Shown: positions 53,201-62,669, counted from the stretch's first letter. The stretch is 64,000 nt of DNA from Dasypus novemcinctus (GCF_030445035.2 NC_080677.1:108803263-108867262), one strand, 5' to 3'. Notes: a model not told the origin generated them from the sequence alone. Translations and numbers: made by a program.

Positions 53201-56200
53201 CATCATCCATTTCCACACATTTACAATCAACCTTATTAAAAATTACAGACATTGTTAAATATTATCTAATACCCCCAATTGTCTTAAAAATGTCTTTTAA
53301 GAGTCAGTTTGTTCAAATCAGGATCCAAACAAGGTCTGCACATTGCATTTGGGTGTTATGTTTCTGAAGTCCCACTATTCCATAACAGCCCCTCATCCCT
53401 ACCCCAACCATTCAAAAATGCCATTAATTTGTTGGAAAAAACAAGTAGTTTGTCCCACAGAATGCCTCACATTCTGAATTTGGCTGATGCCTTCTTTGTT
53501 CTGCCATTAAATTTGTTCCCTTTTCCCTTGCATTTCCTATACAAGGGTGGGCAGATCTAAAGGCTTGGGTCGCTTCAAGGTTCATTTTTTTTGGTAAGTA
53601 TAGGACAGGTGCCATGTATGTCCTAGTGGGTCAGTGACGACTGAGGCACGAAATGTCCTTTTGTCCCACTTTTGCTGAAGCCAAAAATTGAAAAGTGGGT
53701 TCAGTGGTATTGGCCAGTTTCTTGCATTGTAGAGCTTTCATCAGGGAGTTTGGGGAAGATGCCAATTTGGGCCGGAAAGGGCTAACCCTCCTGTCTCTGG
53801 AGGAAAAGAAGGGACTGCTCTGTCAGTGAGCATGGAGCCCAGAAGACCTCTGGGCAGAGCTCCCCTCCACCATCACCCCCAAAGCTATCCTTTTCCTCTC
53901 CTGTGCCCTGACCTATGTCTGGATGTTTGTTCCTTCCTTGGTGGCTTTTTCAGAATCGATTGTGGAGGAAGACACGGTCCCTAAATCCTGGAAGCCACTG
54001 CATTGGTACAGATCCAAACAGAAATTGGAATGCCAGTTTTGGAGGTGAGTGGCACAATTTCCAATCCTGCTACCACCTGAGTAGACCACTCTATCATGTT
54101 CCAAGCGGGCAGTGAGGGGCCCAGTTTCCAGGCCAGCTCCATTGCTGATTCACTGAGAGAATTTAGGTGAATCCCTTATACTCTATGTCTCAGTTTTGGT
54201 TGTTTGGTTTTATTTTTGTATCTTGATGGGAATGATTAATTTATGCTCTCCTGAGCAAATGGTGGGACAGAACTTATTTACATCAAGTTACAATCTACAT
54301 TGTTATTTTTTTAACCACTCCAGTCTTAGATGTGCAAATCCAGGGGCCTTTCTTATCCCTGGCCAACCAGTTTTTCCTGGGCAAGTTGCCCGATGGGTGG
54401 AGGGGCCCCTGGAGGCGACTCAGAAAAATTGAGCCTCCTACCCACACACAGTTAAGGCCAACTGGGTTGTTGATAGATATGGTTGAGGAATGACGGTAAT
54501 TGAACCCACCGTACAGCCAGAGGATGTGCTGTTATGGCATTTACCATCCCCTAATAGACAATATTATGTTGTGAAGATCTAACTCTAGATGTTTCCCCTC
54601 AGCAGTTTGATGTCCTGGAAAATGAATGAAAATTAGGAGACCTGCGTTTTGAATTCCAGCTATTTAAAAATTATCCCCGTGTGTAGGGAAAACATATGCC
54701 AAGTGTATGCCATGGACCATAGTTAGTGGTAATAGTCTGATCATGTTCTTTCATAATATGTAACAAATATCTTACAACAATGTAGGGTGTCAGTGGTTTT
54801 TAGTGTATTTCTTTTACATGCATAGAAATACCATGCTAGTATTTGTGGGGACTGAGGACATCAGAGTTAAGCCAAATATTCCCCAGACTGGGGTGGTTTC
54901 ACACGTGCACATGCCAGACACCTCAGGGAGCTATATTTGAAGCAACACAGATGGCAGTATTTCTAAATACCTGTCAAATAATCAAGAGGTTTTAGCCACA
55001 GCGGTAGATTATTTTGGGCAAAACTGGCCCTTAGAATCTGAACCAAGAGAAGGAGCTGACAGCAGTATAAATGGAGACATTTTCATTACTTATTAGTATT
55101 CATATTAATTACCCAGAATACTTACTAATTACAACCCATTGTCAAGTATGATATTAAATATTTATAACAACTGTTACTGGTGTGATACAAGGTCAACTCT
55201 ATTCATTTGAAGGAGTCCTAGCAATTTTCTTCCTCAGCTATAGTATACCTCATACCTCAAGCTTCCTCTTCCTTGCCCTCCCTGCAAATATACACACACC
55301 ACAGACCAGGCCTGCCTACTGCCAATACCTTCAACCCTCTCCTCTGAATTGTATGTCCTGCATCTCTGTTTTCTTGTTCTATGGATTAATGTTTATGCTT
55401 GGGCCATCCGCCACAGGAGAGGGAGCCAGTAACAACCCATGCTCTGAAGTATACCATGGACCCCATGCCAATTCAGAAGTGGAGGTGAAATCGGTGGTAG
55501 ATTTCATTCAAGAACATGGGAATTTCAAATGCTTCATTGACCTGCACAGCTACTCACAACTGCTGATGTATCCATATGGATACACAGTCCACAAGGCCCC
55601 AGATGCTGCTGAGCTGGTAAGTAATGGGCTGCCTTCCGCCCGTCCTTGGGCCTGCTTTATGCTTCAGGTGCTGCCAGGGTTGTGCTACAGCTTATAAGCA
55701 AAGCCCAGGAGTCTGGGCCTGTTTTAGTAAGGGCCCAGTCTTCTCTCCCTGGCTTTTAGGATGTGCCATCAGAACCACCTGCCTTTGCTTCTCACTCGTT
55801 TTTCTGATAGAAACATGTCAATGGCACACTGCTTGACAAGAACCGTGATTGCCATTGTGTAGGTTAAGGGGGAGTTTAAGGAGTGTAGGACACAGCTAGG
55901 GGATGCTCTGGGTCCTGTGTCACTTAACAGTGAGTCACCTAAGACATGGAGTGGCACTTAGGGGTAGACCAGCTGGAGCAGGAGCTGGCTTGTACTGGGT
56001 CTCTGTGCTGGTCTGCTTGAGGGCACAACTCTACCCTGGACCATCTCTAGCCCATACACCTCTGGGCAGAGGCAGCCCCACCCAGGGGTCTGGCTAGCTG
56101 GGGCTAGCTTCTGGCCCCCCTGGTCCTCTCAGGCAGGTGCTCTGTGCAGGGCACACCCATATGTGGCCACCCTGTGGTCTTCCTTCATGTTCACAGATAT

Positions 56201-57138
56201 GACATCCCCCTTCCTCAGGATAGGTGAAGATGTTGATGGCTTTACTATATTTCTAAAGGGTTGGCATGTAGCCGTCCAGATCTCTGGAGAGCTTGAATAC
56301 AGCTCTTTCAGTCCGAGTGTACTCAGAGTACTTATCTGTCTTCTTCCACCTCCATCTTTACCTCCTCCCACCAGCTTCCCCAAACTGGAAGTAAAGAACT
56401 GGGGATGCAGTGGGAGAGAAGTTGGAGGAAACATTCCTTTTCCCTCTCAAGCCTTGGTTCTGGTTGGATGGGAAAGAAGAAGAGATCAGAAGGGAAACTC
56501 AGGGGGGGTGCGGAGACTCTTCCAAACCATTGTAGTGCAGAACAGCTGAGGAATGTAGGGCCTGTGGGATCCTTTATTCTCATTCTGCTGGTTCCCTCCT
56601 CTCAGGACGAGGTGGCGAGGCATGCGGCCAGAGCTCTGGCTTCGTTGTCAGGCACTGTGTACCGAGTGGGTCCGATCAGCACCACTGTCTGTAAGTACTT
56701 GCTGTATTTATTAGTTACTTAGAAAACACTTCAAGAGAAAACTTGAAATGGAGTGGGAGGAGAGCTGCAAATTAGACTTCCCATGTGCTGTGTGACTGCT
56801 TTTGTTGTTAGTAATAGACTGAATTTATGTCAAGCCTGGGTTATAGCAGCTGTTGCAGTTGTCCCTGACATCACCACCGCCACGTGCGATTTTTCATGAG
56901 CCCGTGATGAGCTAGGTCCTTTTGCTATTGTAGTCTCTGTGTTTACCTTGCATTCAAGATCCTGACCTCGTTTATCTAAACTTCCTCAAGCCCATTCCAT
57001 TTTCAAAGAGAAGCCAGCTTTGGATTGGCAGACTGATGGTGGTGGTATCAGCGGTGGGAGAAATTCACTTTCCTCTCAGACTTGAACAAGTGTGGGAACA
57101 TAACAAGCTGTGGTGGGAGGCCCTCCCAAAGTGGTGAC

Positions 57139-57169
<31 letters not shown>

Positions 57170-60100
57170 AAAATCTGCCAATCTACAAAAAAATTCTATC
57201 GAACCTCAGCCTGGTCTTGAGGCTCATTACCCAAAACTTCACTCTGAAGCTGTATCTTTGTTTTGGCTTCACACTGAAATGTTTCATCTGAGCAGTTCAT
57301 GGTGTTGCTGCTGAGAGCCTTCCAGTTCTGTTATTCTGTGAGTTTGAGTTTAGATGTTCCCTCTGGAAAAAATATGATCGTTCTCTCAGATTCAGGCTAT
57401 AAATGGGAAATATTCAATGCTAACATGGGAAGCACAGCCCAGATCCCTTTCATGGTCTTCTTTCCCCCTGAAGTGCCTCCTGTGTAAATAGTTTTCCAGC
57501 AGTGTGTCCATTCTCAGAGCCCCTGCAGACTCATTGACATTTCATTCCTCTTCGGGACTGTCAGTCACTCTCCCCTCCTACGTGCTTCCCCTTCTGCACT
57601 CGCTGGTCCCTTCAGACTCCCTCTTCTGGGAAGAGCCTCCACCCGCCTGGGCCTTCCTCTGTAGTCCACTCTCAATGCCCGTCTGTTTCATCGGCCACCG
57701 TGCTGCTTGAAGCGGCCGCGTGCTACTGGTGTTGGTGTTGCTAATTGCAGCAACAATCCATTAGTTATTCATTGTTTATCATTATTACTGTTGTTTAGTG
57801 GAAGCTCTTCAGAGAATACATCAGGAGAGTTCCTCCACCCTCTGTTTAATTAGTCAGATGTGAGTCAGGGACCAAAGAGCTAGAAGAGACTTGGTACCAG
57901 TTCTCTGAAGAGGTCCTCCCGGAAGATCTTTGCGGTCATCGGGGTCCCAGCTTTCAGATCAAACACTAGTTTAAATAATGGTCTTGTCCTCCCACATCAA
58001 ACACATTCTTCTCCCCAGCATAAGCTCTGCCAAAACTAAGAGATACTCATCAGATTTCTCCAACTGAAGAGGAAGAAGGCTCTCCCGAGGGCTTTCCAGG
58101 AGTCATAAAATTTCCTTCCTCTGTCAAGAGCTCATCTTTTGCCTTCCTTAAAGGCTTTGTCTGCCCTCCATGCTCTTCAAAACTGTAATCAGTTTTTGCA
58201 TAATAACAGTCCATCAAACCCCATGGGGTCATGGTATGTGCTATGTCAATAGTAGATATTTATCCCTTCAAGTGCTGGAACTTTTCTTATATTACCATTT
58301 TAGATTAAAATAATTCTAAAATGGATTTTATACTTTCCTGCCTTCTTAAATAGAGCATGTAGAGGAGATTTAAGCTCCTTGCTTCATGATTAAGTGGTCT
58401 GTCTTCTGAACATCAGTTATTTTATCCTGAAAGCCTGCTGTGCCTCATGGGACTGTTTGATTTCTATGCTTAATAGTTCCAGCCTGTTTTGCTTCTTTAC
58501 TTCTTGTGTCAGCTTTTGGGAGTTTGTATGTCTCCTTCCTCTGTCAGATAGTCAGTGATAGCTTGTACTGCTTTCAGGCCAATGGCTCCTAGCAACTCTT
58601 TCCCTTCCTCTATGCTGATTCTGATCTACCCAAGGGCTTGGAAACAAGTTCTTTGGGCTTATTTGACTCATGGATAAATGGCGAGTATTAAAGATGTTCA
58701 TGGCAACATTGTTTATATTAGCAAAAGACGGATAAGAATCTCAATGTCCATCAGAGGAGTGCTGGTTAAATACATTTTAGTGCATTCAGACAATGGAACA
58801 CTATGCAGCCCTTCAATGAATGAGGTGGACCCATAGGTGCTAATAGGAAATAATCTTCAATTATTAATTGAAAAAATACAGTGTGTAGAACAGTGTTTAT
58901 AGCACGTTCCTACTTGTGTGTGTGTTTTTAAAAAAGAGTAGGTAGGCTTTGAGCAGGGACCCATATAAAGTGAAGTTTATGACCACTTTAACTGCTCAGT
59001 CTTTCCTGAATTTTAGGTGTGTTCTGAAATACTTGAGCTTGCCATATAAATAACCTCCAGAAACTTCTGGTGCTTTTATCTGTTTTTTTTCAACATTTTC
59101 TCAGGGTCCTGAAAGTCACACAGGCATTTTGGAGCATATAGGATAGCCTTTTCCATACCTAAAGGGAGCACATATGTAATCTCAGTGGAGGCAAGATCTA
59201 TAGAAAAGTCACAAATGCTATGAGAAACGTCTTGGGAACAATGGGAAAACAAAAGGAGCTGTATTTTCAGTTAACAAACATGTATTAGACCAAATGTTCC
59301 TAAAGGAGGCAGAAGAAAGCATCGGCCATCATCCAATGGACCTGGGTTTAAATTCCGGCTCTGTCATTTCCCATCTGTTTCCTTAGATAAATTACCCATT
59401 CAGAGCCTGGATCTCTTTCTTTGTAAAACAAGGCAAGAATACTCGCCTCATTGGTTTTGTAAAGTTTAAATGAGATCATAAATGTGAAGTTTCTAGTAAA
59501 ATGATTGGCTCATGGTAGACGCCCAATGAATGATAGCTGATATTGCCATCATTATTTTATTCAATATCAATTATACTTTGCACTTTTAGCCAATTTCTGC
59601 TCTAGTAGAGTTTGACTGGGAAGAAGCAGAAAAATAGGGTTCTTGCCTTCCCCAAGCCTTTGGCAAAGGTGAGTTCCAAAAGGTTGTGCTTCATTCTTCC
59701 TCTGCATCATCTCTCTATTGCTATATAAAGAATTACCTGAACATTTACATTGTTCCTGTGGGCCAGGAATTCAGGAGAGGCATAGCTGGGCAGCTTTGGC
59801 TCAGGGTCTCTCATGAGGTTGCTGTCAGGATATCTTTCAGGGCTGCAGTCATCCAAAGACTTGACTGGGCTGGAGGAGCTGCTTCCAAGGTAGCTCCCCA
59901 CATGCCCAGGTAGTTCAGGTTGATAATGAGCAGGAGGCCACAGTTTGCCAACTGGACCTCTTTTTTTTTTTTTTCCCCCACTCTAATCCATATTTTATTC
60001 CTCCATTCTGTGGACCCTGGGATGGTGATGTCCATTCCACCTCTATATCAAGAGGGGACTTAGATTCCACATGGATGATGGATGCAATTCTCCTGCTTGC

Positions 60101-61527
60101 AGTTGTAGGCACTCTTAATTCCCTGGTGTGGTGGTTGACCATCTTCACCTCCCTGTTAGCTGACCTGGGTAAGTCCAATGAACCAGAGAGTAGGAGTTGC
60201 AACTCTGCTGAGGCTCAGGGCCCAGCTGGCATGTGGGCAGTCCAGAGATCCAAGTCCCTTGAGTATAAACCATCCCTAGTGCCAACTACAGGTTCAGTAA
60301 AAGTGACAGAAAAGGCATGTGTAGAAAGGTCACATCTGAGTCTAGCTTCATCGTGCTCAGGAGCATAAATTCCAAAGTAGGGCCCTCTGACCTGGCACAG
60401 AACTCCAAATTCATCTGCCATGATCTTGTACCCTGTCGGTCTCTGTAGCCTTCAGGAGAACCAGTACCTAGGGTTGTATCTACTTTGGCTTTTTCTTGGG
60501 TCCTGCTGAGGTGTGCGTAAACGCAACCCCTTTGATGACTTCCCGACTTTTTTTTGAAGACTCTTAGTCATATAAACTCATTTGTCTTTGCCATTTCCTC
60601 CTTCTATTCAACGTCAGAAAGCAGTTTTTAACACATAATCCTACATGTAGGCTGAGACATTCTGCTGGTCTGAGTTGACCCTTTTATTCAAGGTCTCTTT
60701 CTAGTTGCATCACCAGTTAGTGATTGGTAGTAATCCCTCGGCACCAGGGAGGCTCATTCCTGGAGTCATCAGACCTCTTTTTGAGTGTCCTTCCAACAGG
60801 ATAGCTGGCTTCCCCCAGAGCAAGTGATCTAAAAGAGAGCAAGGCAGAAGCCATGGTATCTTTTATGACCTGGCTTGGAAATCACACACCTTTATTTTTG
60901 CAGTATCCTGTTAGTTACACAGGTCAGGTCAGCACTATTCACTGTGGGAGGGGATGACACAAGGAAATGAATTCCAGGAGACAAGGACCTTTGGGGCCCA
61001 TCTTGGAGGCTGCCTGCCACACTCTGTTTCTGTAAAGATTGGTTTGGGGTGACCTTCAGAAGTCTATAAAGTGAGATAGAGAGGAGGTGGGAATGCTGAT
61101 TTAAAATTTCTTGTTTTAAGACAAATGCAGGCCCTCATGGTACAGGACAGCCTGAGGCACTTGGCTTGGATCAACGGTAAACATGTATCTCAGGGTATGT
61201 GTGTGTGTTATAGGTCTGATGTCTTGCAGAAAGGACTCTGGATCCCCAAAAAACAACAGGCGGACAGAGCTCCTGAGCCCTTCCTACCTAACCCTGAAGG
61301 GAACTGGGTGTCAAAAGTGTTTTCTTTTCTAACTTACAGACCCAGCCAGTGGGAGCAGCATCGACTGGGCATATGACAATGGCATCAAGTATGTATTCAC
61401 GTTTGAGTTGAGAGATACTGGGCACTATGGCTTCCTCCTGCCAGCCAACCAGATTATCCCTACTGCAGAGGAGACCTGGCTGGGACTAAGGACCATCATG
61501 GAGCATGTGCGGGACCACCTCTACTAG
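38191..61527 (+). CDS. CPA4: Carboxypeptidase A4, 11 exons
   Basis: Secreted M14 zinc metallocarboxypeptidase zymogen that trims C-terminal hydrophobic residues from peptides outside the cell. The coding parts are 38191-38258, 42214-42295, 42707-42841, 43935-44033, 49569-49670, 50909-51013, 51717-51827, 53954-54044, 55417-55616, 56606-56690 and 61340-61527. They join to 1266 nt (421 aa, the same as I recall for human CPA4). Signal peptide is about 1-16, the activation domain up to about 113 (KER), then the catalytic domain. Mature number = precursor minus 112. His181, Glu184 and His308 bind zinc; Arg239, Asn256, Arg257, Tyr360 and Glu382 are all present; Ile367 and Thr380 shape an A-type pocket. 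The disulfide 250-273 is kept. The second family disulfide is absent (Val322 and Ser356). The N-glycosylation sequon Asn260-Ala-Ser (mature 148) is present. CPA4 rather than CPA1 or CPA5 follows from the RWIL start, INVRNGDEI, NEGxER and position after CPA2. Confidence 0.96.
38259..39900 (+). other. CPA4 intron 1, 5' part with MIR relics
   Basis: MIR-type cores at about 38370-38470 (+, 'gttagacaagttacttctct') and 38925-39120 (-, 'aacctgcccaaggccactta'). No gene. Confidence 0.5.
39925..40110 (+). repeat. L2-age interspersed relic
   Basis: Contains 'gagggcacagcatgtgcaaa' then 'ggcacagaagggcacatgat', a pattern common in old L2-associated repeats. Assignment is weak. Confidence 0.35.
40640..40715 (+). 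repeat. Short L1 3'-end-like tract
   Basis: 'gggtgggggatatatgggga' then 'cctcacattttttgaatgaa' and an A-rich end. It is the sense-strand counterpart of the tract at 13900-13975. Confidence 0.4.
41245..41305 (+). promoter_or_regulatory. CpG-bearing motif cluster in CPA4 intron 1
   Basis: TGACGCA (CRE/AP-1-like, about 41249) and GTCACCTAGCAAC (41289-41301), which fits an RFX X-box (GTNRCC plus RGYAAC with a 1-nt spacer), within about 60 bp that also holds several CpGs. Candidate enhancer only. Confidence 0.3.
41770..42180 (-). repeat. Old L1M 3' fragment, antisense
   Basis: Reads 'aataagccatccataatccc', 'ctttcacttaatattttcct', 'taccatgaacacttcttcat', 'ttttaatggctacacattat', the reversed L1M 3' pattern. 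It ends just before CPA4 exon 2. Confidence 0.55.
42214..42295 (+). CDS. CPA4: CPA4 exon 2
   Basis: Finishes Gly23 and encodes 24-50 ([17 protein letters not shown]...SDNLR). 82 nt, same as CPA2 exon 2. Acceptor ctaccag|G, donor CGG|gtaact. Confidence 0.95.
42296..42706 (+). other. CPA4 intron 2, nothing recognised
   Basis: A 411-bp intron ending in a good pyrimidine tract (tttctcttctcttcag). No repeat seen. Confidence 0.6.
42707..42841 (+). CDS. CPA4: CPA4 exon 3
   Basis: Encodes 51-95 ([20 protein letters not shown]...VTIKDLQ), the activation-domain core. 135 nt, phase 0 at both ends. Donor CAG|gtgggt. Confidence 0.97.
42842..43934 (+). other. CPA4 intron 3 with MIR relics
   Basis: About 43020-43230 (+) is a readable MIR: 'agatccaaatccggattttg', 'gtgtgtgatgtcagacaagc', 'tcatcagtaaaatggtatca'. 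A shorter piece is near 42930-42970. The rest is not recognised. Confidence 0.6.
43935..44033 (+). CDS. CPA4: CPA4 exon 4
   Basis: Encodes 96-128 ([20 protein letters not shown]...YHSLEA) with the pro/mature junction after KER (111-113). 99 nt, one codon longer than in CPA2. Confidence 0.97.
44034..46000 (+). other. CPA4 intron 4, 5' part, mostly unidentified
   Basis: 44034-44870 is AT-rich with no recognised repeat. 44870-46000 is more GC-rich and rather free of stops in one frame (45543-45983, 146 codons, Ser-rich and hydrophobic). It ends at the HAL1-like element and may be an unclassified old LTR or LINE part. A (TTC/TCC)n stretch lies at 45780-45820. Confidence 0.4.
46005..48840 (-). 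mobile_element. HAL1-like (ORF1-only L1), antisense, near full length
   Basis: From right to left: an L1-type 5' region starting near 48840 (antisense 'caccatcttgaagggactgg'), ORF1 at about 47800-47040, then an L1-3'UTR-type tract to 46005. ORF1 translation shows [29 protein letters not shown], then [22 protein letters not shown]1 ORF1p C-terminal-domain motifs. No ORF2 follows. The total of about 2.8 kb and this layout fit HAL1. Frames are broken. It is the second such copy in the window and lies in CPA4 intron 4. Confidence 0.65.
46110..46170. repeat. (CCTT/CCCT)n simple repeat
   Basis: Pyrimidine-only run of CCTT, CCCT and CTCC units within the 3' part of the HAL1-like element. Confidence 0.85.
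49185..49202. repeat. (CA)n microsatellite
   Basis: Nine consecutive CA/AC units in CPA4 intron 4. Confidence 0.9.
49203..49568 (+). other. CPA4 intron 4, 3' end, nothing recognised
   Basis: Unremarkable AT-rich intron running to the exon 5 acceptor. Confidence 0.5.
49569..49670 (+). CDS. CPA4: CPA4 exon 5
   Basis: Encodes 129-162 ([13 protein letters not shown]...ENRSLFVLK). It contains Asn155-Arg-Ser, an N-glycosylation sequon; the CPA2 equivalent is NRP, which cannot be glycosylated. 102 nt. Donor AAG|gtgagg. Confidence 0.97.
49671..50908 (+). other. CPA4 intron 5 with (GT)n-G-run and (CCCAT)n
   Basis: A GT run then G7-C-G6 at 49865-49890, followed by a (CCCAT)n minisatellite at 49901-49924. 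The rest shows no repeat family. Confidence 0.6.
49901..49924. repeat. (CCCAT)n pentanucleotide repeat
   Basis: Just under five CCCAT units, about 230 bp after CPA4 exon 5. Confidence 0.9.
50909..51013 (+). CDS. CPA4: CPA4 exon 6 (zinc site HxxE)
   Basis: Encodes 163-197 with zinc ligands His181 and Glu184 in GIHAREW. Two codons longer than CPA2 exon 6 (KREKR before PAIWL). CpG-dense, about nine CpG in 105 nt. Donor AAG|gtcatg has the same unusual +3 C as CPA2 exon 6. Confidence 0.97.
51014..51716 (+). other. CPA4 intron 6, nothing recognised
   Basis: 703 bp, GC-richer than neighbouring introns, with no recognised repeat. The acceptor tttgtctcgatgtag has a weak pyrimidine tract. Confidence 0.55.
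51717..51827 (+). CDS. CPA4: CPA4 exon 7
   Basis: Encodes 198-234 ([12 protein letters not shown]...[13 protein letters not shown]). 111 nt. Donor AAA|gtgagt. Confidence 0.97.
52010..52385 (-). repeat. Old LINE 3' sequence, antisense
   Basis: T-rich start then 'tttaccaatctctttttcat', 'ttaaaacaaattccagatat', 'attcacacactatacaatcc', a reversed L1-type 3' pattern. Interrupted by the DAS SINE that follows. Confidence 0.45.
52386..52809 (-). repeat. Long DAS SINE, antisense, little diverged
   Basis: Full-length long DAS with many CpGs retained ('ggcgcactccttgtgcttgg', 'ccctaaccactgcgccaagt'). The flanks TAGAAC(A)TTTT at about 52378 and 52810 are the likely target-site duplication. Three overlapping open frames come from the SINE, not a gene. 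The next youngest copy after 34125. Confidence 0.88.
52815..53640 (-). repeat. Old L1 3'UTR, antisense
   Basis: Long reversed L1M 3'UTR pattern, including 'aggatccaaacaaggtctgc', 'gggtgttatgtttctgaagt', 'cacattctgaatttggctga' and 'ctaaaggcttgggtcgcttc'. It is the continuation of the element interrupted by the SINE at 52386. Confidence 0.6.
53954..54044 (+). CDS. CPA4: CPA4 exon 8
   Basis: Encodes 235-264 and one base of Gly265: NRLWRKTRS (Arg239), Cys250, DPNRNW (Asn256, Arg257) and the Asn260-Ala-Ser sequon. 91 nt. Donor G|gtgagt, phase 1. Confidence 0.97.
54045..55416 (+). other. CPA4 intron 8, nothing recognised
   Basis: 1.4 kb without a recognisable repeat. The in-frame extension upstream of exon 9 (from 55182) is intronic. 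Confidence 0.5.
55417..55616 (+). CDS. CPA4: CPA4 exon 9 (third zinc ligand)
   Basis: Completes Gly265 and encodes 266-331: Cys273, [13 protein letters not shown], then [13 protein letters not shown] with zinc ligand His308. Cys303 (mature 191) replaces a non-Cys residue of CPA2 (Ala). Val322 sits where CPA2 has Cys. 200 nt. Confidence 0.97.
55617..56605 (+). other. CPA4 intron 9, nothing recognised
   Basis: 989 bp, moderately GC-rich, no recognisable repeat. Open frames on both strands have no family features. Confidence 0.5.
56606..56690 (+). CDS. CPA4: CPA4 exon 10
   Basis: Encodes 332-359 and the first base of Tyr360 ([16 protein letters not shown]...VGPISTTV). Ser356 is at the position of Cys352 in CPA2. 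85 nt. Donor T|gtaagt. Confidence 0.97.
56691..58640 (+). other. CPA4 intron 10, 5' part
   Basis: Contains an (ATCA)n tetranucleotide repeat at 57139-57167. Otherwise no recognisable repeat or gene. Confidence 0.5.
57139..57167. repeat. (ATCA)n tetranucleotide repeat
   Basis: Seven consecutive units followed by an A run. Confidence 0.9.
58670..58960 (+). repeat. Old L1 3'UTR fragment, sense
   Basis: 'aacattgtttatattagcaa', 'aatctcaatgtccatcagag', 'gacaatggaacactatgcag', 'agtgtgtagaacagtgttta': the standard sense L1M 3'UTR series. Confidence 0.7.
59320..59560 (+). repeat. MIR SINE, sense
   Basis: 'gacctgggtttaaattccgg', 'ctctgtcatttcccatctgt', 'ctttctttgtaaaacaaggc', 'ggttttgtaaagtttaaatg', 'cccaatgaatgatagctgat' follow the MIR consensus nearly end to end. 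Confidence 0.75.
59690..61020 (-). repeat. MaLR LTR, antisense, split by a LINE insertion
   Basis: 59690-59965 carries the first half ('cctgtgggccaggaattcag', 'cagggtctctcatgaggttg', 'cttgactgggctggaggagc'). 60783-61020 carries the second ('agctggcttcccccagagca', 'cttttatgacctggcttgga', 'catcttggaggctgcctgcc'). Together they reconstruct one MLT1-type LTR in reverse. Non-coding. Confidence 0.65.
59966..60771 (-). mobile_element. LINE 3'-end insertion with 11-bp TSD, antisense
   Basis: An 806-bp insertion inside the MaLR LTR, flanked by GACCTCTTTTT at 59955-59965 and 60772-60782. It starts with a T run (its A tail on the minus strand) and has no intact frame. The structure (A tail, duplication, 5' truncation) fits an L1-driven LINE insertion. 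The family name is uncertain. Confidence 0.65.
61340..61527 (+). CDS. CPA4: CPA4 exon 11 (terminal)
   Basis: Completes Tyr360 and encodes 361-421, ending HVRDHLY then TAG. It contains Ile367 (mature 255), Thr380 (mature 268) and the catalytic base Glu382 in FELRDTG. 188 nt, same as CPA2. Confidence 0.97.
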
Positions 61528-62665
61528 ACAAGCAACTCCACTCTTCTGCATTTAATTATTCCCATCTATGCACACACACTGAGGCCTTCACGTGTGATTC
61601 AGAGGCCTCTGGCTTTGCTAAGAACACAGGTCAGCCCCTGTCCATCCCCACTCCCTGGAATTTGTGTGTTCTGGCAGTGCACCTGTGAGGAGTGCTTCTG
61701 CTGATGCTGCTATATTTTGGTCCTGCTGTTTTGCTGAGCCTTTTGCGTGCCTCTCCTTCCACACCGCTGGTTGAGCAGGCCACATTTAGGATCATTCCCT
61801 CCTGGATGATACACCTCTACCTCATTTTTAGAATGAGACAACATCTGACATGGTTGTCTAGCCTCGTCCACATTCATTCAACCAGTGAGCCAAGGAAGGT
61901 GCTGTGGGAGACAGTGCTTGCTTTCTAGATCATTCTCAAAGATGACAGAATTTCTTTTAATTTGTTTCACTCTTTCTTGAACATATTTTTCTCTGAGCAA
62001 CAAATCCTTTAAGGTCATTGGTATAGGCCTTCTCCCATGCTGCCCCACCCCACCTTTTTTTGGCCAGGGGGAGTCCAATACAAGATAGAGGATCACTTCA
62101 CATTAGTGGTAAAGAACTTCCAGATACTATACTTATCATTTTTGTTCTTTCATTATTCAGTGACACTGGGATTCCAGAAAGGGATATATTTGTCCTTATA
62201 GGCACTGCTCACCCCCAGAAACCTCTGAAGAGCAGGATTGCTAAATAACCCCCATCAGGCCCAATAGGCTCACCTCCATTGCCTTTTGAACTCACTTCAA
62301 AGGCTTGCCCTCACCCTCCCGGTCCTAAATCACTCCTCTGGCCTGGATAAACTCACCGTCTTGGCACATTCCTGTTTGTGCTGTAGCATACCCTGTGCTT
62401 CCTTCTGCTTTTTTTTTCTTTTTTGTTTGTTTCATGTTTTTACTTTAGAGTCTCCTTCATCTATTTTGTATCCTGGGCCATGAACATCTAAGCAGAGCAA
62501 GAATTCATCAGACTCTTTTTGTTTCATTTCTGCTTAGCATGTACTGGCTGCCTTTTTGTTTTTGTTTTTGTTTTTTAACATGTCTGTAGATCTTATCCCT
62601 TTACCTAGGATTTGTGCGGCATCTGGTGTGTGCCCATAAGCCAATAAATATTCAATATAAGCCTC
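61528..62665 (+). other. CPA4 3'UTR
   Basis: About 1.1 kb from the stop to just beyond the first AATAAA. No competing AATAAA seen earlier. Much longer than the CPA2 3'UTR, which fits a regulated, non-digestive gene. Confidence 0.65.
62643..62648 (+). terminator. CPA4 poly(A) signal
   Basis: AATAAA in 'aagccaataaatattc', followed by T/G-rich sequence. It is the first AATAAA after the CPA4 stop. Confidence 0.65.
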
Positions 62666-62669
62666 ATGA

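Noticed and set aside
55182-55697. 171-codon + frame as a longer CPA4 exon 9 or alternative start
   Set aside because: The part before 55417 has no homology to carboxypeptidases and precedes a normal acceptor (ccgccacag). The part after 55616 crosses a normal donor. Only 55417-55616 is coding.
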